Source: Lingula anatina (taxonomy: Eukaryota > Brachiopoda > Lingulata > Lingulida > Lingulidae). From it: DNA of 64,000 nucleotides. Within the stretch, counting starts at the first letter, position 1; each line of letters starts with the position of its first letter. Below are positions 63,101 through 64,000 of this stretch, in pieces. The stretch lies in assembly GCF_001039355.2 (NCBI RefSeq), contig NW_019775697.1:184748-248747 (forward strand), given 5' to 3'. The notes below the pieces were generated by a model that saw nothing but the letters and a program-made list of their open reading frames with translations, searched no databases and had not been told where the DNA came from. The translations under genes and the position numbers were made by a program.

Positions 63101-63766
63101 AAGTCTTTCACAGTGCCAAGCATGGTCTCATCAAAGAACTGTTTCTGTTCCGTTCCCTCTGAGAAGATCTTGGAAAATGTGAACTTGTGAGTCATTTTTC
63201 CACAGCCATGTGTGCTGTTCTTGAAGGTAACAGACTCCTTTGGTGCATGCATGACCAGGTTGTTGATATTCTCAAGTTCCATACAGCCCTGAAAATGAAG
63301 AGAGAGATCAATATTACCACTAAATTTAAAATATTGTCATACAGTGGAACTTATGAAATTTCAAAAATCTGAAATAGCATTTATAAAATTTCCAAACCAT
63401 TTCAACTCTAAGTTGAAAATAGGATATCTTTCCCTTCATCTGATTCATCAAAATTCTAGTTCATAACAAAACAAACAAACAAAGAAAAATAATAATTAAA
63501 AATAAAGATCACCATGTTACCTGATTTTCATTGTTTTCCTGTTCCTCTTGAGTAAATGGTCTAATACGGAGGAAAACCCTCATGTGTTCACTTCCGGGAT
63601 CAACATTTGTACTAGAGTTGGCCTTCATGGGGGTTGGGGCTAGATCATCAAACAAATTCTTGCGAGCACCCTTATTTAATGTGGCATCCATATCGCTAGT
63701 CTCTCCAATGCCCAACTCCTCCTCCGTTTCCATGATTTCTATATACTTTTTTGTTTCAGACTCCAT
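44003..63766 (-). CDS. KIF20B: Kinesin-6 motor protein, KIF20B (M-phase phosphoprotein 1)-like, long form 2,620 aa
   Basis: Thirty-four coding exons on the minus strand join without a frame break from ATG 63766 to TAA 44003-44005. Order: N-terminal motor with a kinesin-6 loop insertion (about 1-534), neck and first stalk part (535-929), a 922-residue coiled-coil block from one exon (930-1851), further stalk (1852-2401) and a basic tail. The tail ends [12 protein letters not shown], and the preceding [23 protein letters not shown] and [14 protein letters not shown] motifs match, as I recall them, the conserved C-terminal module of vertebrate KIF20B. KIF20B is a plus-end microtubule motor of the spindle midzone and midbody needed for cytokinesis. 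Human KIF20B is about 1,820 aa, so the stalk here is much longer. An alternative short product is described separately. Confidence 0.93.
45686..45761. repeat. A27-(AT)20-T11 self-complementary tract in KIF20B intron 30
   Basis: A poly(A) run passes into alternating AT and then poly(T), forming one long palindromic low-complexity tract. It is likely length-polymorphic and assembly-prone. Confidence 0.95.
46021..47010 (-). other. KIF20B intron 29, no exon seen
   Basis: Two minus-strand ORFs of 143 and 113 codons (46194-46625, 46656-46997) have no splice support, repetitive or hydrophobic random-looking content and no family I recognise. An (ATA)n stretch lies at about 46485-46503. Confidence 0.6.
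47011..51501 (-). CDS. KIF20B: KIF20B exons 20-29: distal stalk
   Basis: Exons: 51337-51501, 50758-50931, 50143-50335, 49808-49933, 49256-49516, 48822-48994, 48582-48677, 48215-48322, 47772-47993, 47011-47142. All join in phase and encode mostly coiled coil. Exon 28 (47772-47993) breaks the pattern with a Gly/Ala/Ser/Asn/Arg-rich insert and a run of six histidines at about residues 2340-2345 ([14 protein letters not shown]). Its donor is GAGGAG|GTGAGT. Confidence 0.93.
48106..48152. repeat. (AG)n microsatellite in KIF20B intron 27
   Basis: A nearly pure AG tract of about 47 bases, about 63 bases from exon 27. Confidence 0.95.
51079..51116. repeat. (TC)n(AC)n microsatellite in KIF20B intron 20
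   Basis: A TC run directly followed by an AC run, between exons 20 and 21. Confidence 0.9.
51739..54503 (-). CDS. KIF20B: KIF20B exon 19: giant 2,765-nt coiled-coil exon
   Basis: Single exon encoding residues 930-1851, almost entirely Glu/Lys/Gln/Leu heptads. The acceptor is TTCACAG|AG at 54504/54503; using the AG two bases later would create a stop. The donor is CAG|GTGAGA at 51739/51738. It contains three tandem 63-nt repeats (52378-52566) encoding 21-residue units beginning ELKTK. Large uninterrupted coiled-coil exons are common in kinesin and golgin stalks. Its first in-frame ATG is internal and is not a start. Confidence 0.94.
52378..52566 (-). repeat. KIF20B: Three tandem 63-bp repeats in the kinesin stalk
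   Basis: Units 52504-52566, 52441-52503 and 52378-52440 encode 21-residue (three-heptad) repeats that begin ELKTK, with KLEE/KLDK near the end. They have diverged at many positions. A three-heptad duplication lengthens a coiled coil without changing its register. Confidence 0.9.
54504..55290 (-). other. KIF20B: 3' UTR of the short kinesin form / intron 18 of the long form
   Basis: This stretch follows the stop of the short form and precedes the acceptor of exon 19. It is AT-rich with no further coding frame. AATAAA on the minus strand (complement of 54759-54764) would end a short-form mRNA about 540 bases after its stop. Confidence 0.6.
55291..55893 (-). CDS. KIF20B: KIF20B composite exon 18: alternative terminal form giving a short kinesin
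   Basis: The exon starts after TTTAAAG at 55893 in phase 0. An internal donor, CATCAG|GTAGTA (55764/55763), leads to the long form: its phase-1 end supplies the G that completes the GAG codon of the next exon (54503). If the donor is ignored, the same frame stays open for about 157 more codons and ends at 55291, predicting about 1,086 aa in all. The extra tail has TP and SP sites ([17 protein letters not shown]) and is strongly basic ([27 protein letters not shown]), as expected of a microtubule- or DNA-binding kinesin tail. AATAAA on this strand (complement of 54759-54764) lies before the next acceptor. This is the signature of a composite terminal exon; expression is not shown. Confidence 0.75.
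   Translation of the reverse strand, partial: ALTIEELNKVLEETREAVETANTKLDARDKTIQELQSQLETTSGSKPSTSHTTTQVSPSLAACNTQDNISSSPVPKIVVDQKVETPKGTPSRHDERQEAHEAAAHSMRLKLTPSKCGFIAKHTKTSLLRLMGKSPLKRKSKEKTDEKLGSASKRKRSSLFGGTPGRRKSKVIDSKIAKRKSSLLKPYSLRSRTKKKLPFA
55764..59600 (-). CDS. KIF20B: KIF20B exons 10-18: neck and proximal coiled coil
   Basis: Exons: 59468-59600, 59060-59145, 58482-58621, 58003-58177, 57560-57727, 57168-57287, 56904-57011, 56566-56691, 55764-55893. After the motor comes a linker with basic and acidic patches (residues about 535-607), then heptad-rich helices. Exon 13 contains a basic [12 protein letters not shown] segment. Exons 14-17 are all phase 0 multiples of three (168, 120, 108, 126 nt), so skipping any of them would keep the frame. 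Confidence 0.93.
56257..56282. repeat. 26-bp perfect palindrome in KIF20B intron 17
   Basis: Positions 56257-56269 (GTTAAAATCTCTT) are followed at once by their exact reverse complement to 56282, with no loop. It lies about 365 bases upstream, in gene orientation, of the composite exon 18. Confidence 0.95.
59949..63766 (-). CDS. KIF20B: KIF20B exons 1-9: kinesin-6 motor domain
   Basis: Exons: 63521-63766, 63030-63288, 62373-62560, 61938-62115, 61432-61665, 61080-61191, 60719-60790, 60441-60587, 59949-60114. Nucleotide-binding motifs are intact: P-loop GVTNSGKT (157-164), switch I NHSSSRSH (400-407), switch II DLAGSE (435-440), plus [12 protein letters not shown]. Between [10 protein letters not shown] and [20 protein letters not shown] an insertion of about 130 residues (about 190-320, largely the Ser/Thr/Asp-rich exon 4) corresponds to the long loop 6 that is diagnostic of KIF20-type kinesins. 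The start at 63766 is the first ATG after a possible 3' splice site (TTTTTAGCAG) in the 5' UTR, so the promoter may lie beyond the window. Confidence 0.95.
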
Positions 63767-64000
63767 GCTCTAATCCAAATATGTCACTAAAAGGCAGCTT
63801 CTGCTAAAAAGAAATTTGATGCAATCAAAATGTGTGTTTTTAGGATTCATCAACAAATCAATGCAAAAAGTCTCTTGCACTTTTATTTATTCTTTCTTAA
63901 AATCCCTAGTGAGTGCAAAGGCTTCAAAGAATACTTCGTGTTTGCAAAATATTGGTTATATACTGCTAGGACTTACGATACTAAATTATTTCAGTTTTTG
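63767..64000 (-). promoter_or_regulatory. KIF20B: 5' flank / 5' UTR of KIF20B
   Basis: On the gene strand a good 3' splice site (TTTCTTTTTAGCAG|AAGC, about 63801) lies about 35 bases upstream of the ATG, so the 5' UTR may be spliced and the promoter off the window. A TTTGAA (CHR-like cell-cycle element; complement of TTCAAA at about 63924-63929) is present but is a common hexamer. Confidence 0.3.

Noticed and set aside
1-64000. CRISPR arrays, bacterial-type operons, Shine-Dalgarno sites, tRNA or rRNA genes
   Set aside because: None seen; gene structure is eukaryotic and repeats are MITEs and microsatellites.

Overview
This is a window of nuclear DNA from an animal. It is AT-rich, and the genes have many short exons with GT-AG introns. 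The encoded families are metazoan: a TRPC channel, PDCD4, a kinesin-6 of the KIF20B type and a neuronal calcium sensor. Small non-autonomous DNA transposons and microsatellites are scattered between and inside the genes. Intron sizes and protein divergence suggest a marine invertebrate, possibly a non-vertebrate deuterostome, but I cannot name the species. I saw no CRISPR array, bacterial operon or recognisable tRNA/rRNA gene.

Layout. (1) About 4.1-5.57 kb, minus strand: the 5' exons of a small or partial gene of unknown function, with paired TCATGTGAC motifs upstream. (2) 5.8-12.9 kb: gene-poor, with terminal-inverted-repeat elements and a 213-bp duplication across a single N. (3) 12.9-21.3 kb, plus strand: a complete four-exon neuronal calcium sensor (204 aa); its 6.8-kb first intron holds several repeats and an orphan ORF next to a homopolymer. 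(4) 22.0-22.25 kb, minus strand: a short single-transmembrane ORF, convergent with the calcium sensor. (5) 24.8-30.7 kb, plus strand: a complete 13-coding-exon TRPC channel (802 aa) with a CRE/TATA-like promoter. (6) 31,084-31,839: an assembly gap between two poly(A) runs. (7) 32.7-42.1 kb, minus strand: complete PDCD4 (10 coding exons, 437 aa). (8) 44.0-63.8 kb, minus strand: a kinesin-6 gene of 34 coding exons, read in full by matching splice phase exon by exon; it predicts 2,620 aa.

The most interesting locus is the kinesin. Exon 18 (55,291-55,893) carries an in-frame donor at 55,764/55,763. If the donor is used, the exon joins in phase to a 2,765-nt coiled-coil exon and gives the long KIF20B-like protein. 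If it is not, the frame continues for about 157 codons into a basic tail, a stop and a polyadenylation signal, giving a protein of about 1,086 aa. One locus may therefore make a long and a short kinesin-6. Other points: PDCD4 keeps its eIF4A-contact aspartates and the C-terminal Akt-type site but lacks the beta-TrCP degron known from vertebrates; the TRPC channel keeps the HCCC zinc site and the LFW and EWKFAR motifs but lacks the extracellular cysteine pair of TRPC1/4/5.

The genes do not form an operon. Functionally they group loosely into calcium signalling (calcium sensor, TRPC, the membrane ORF) and growth/cell division (PDCD4 translation repressor, cytokinetic kinesin). All exon coordinates come from reading splice sites and frames by eye; no alignment or database search was run.
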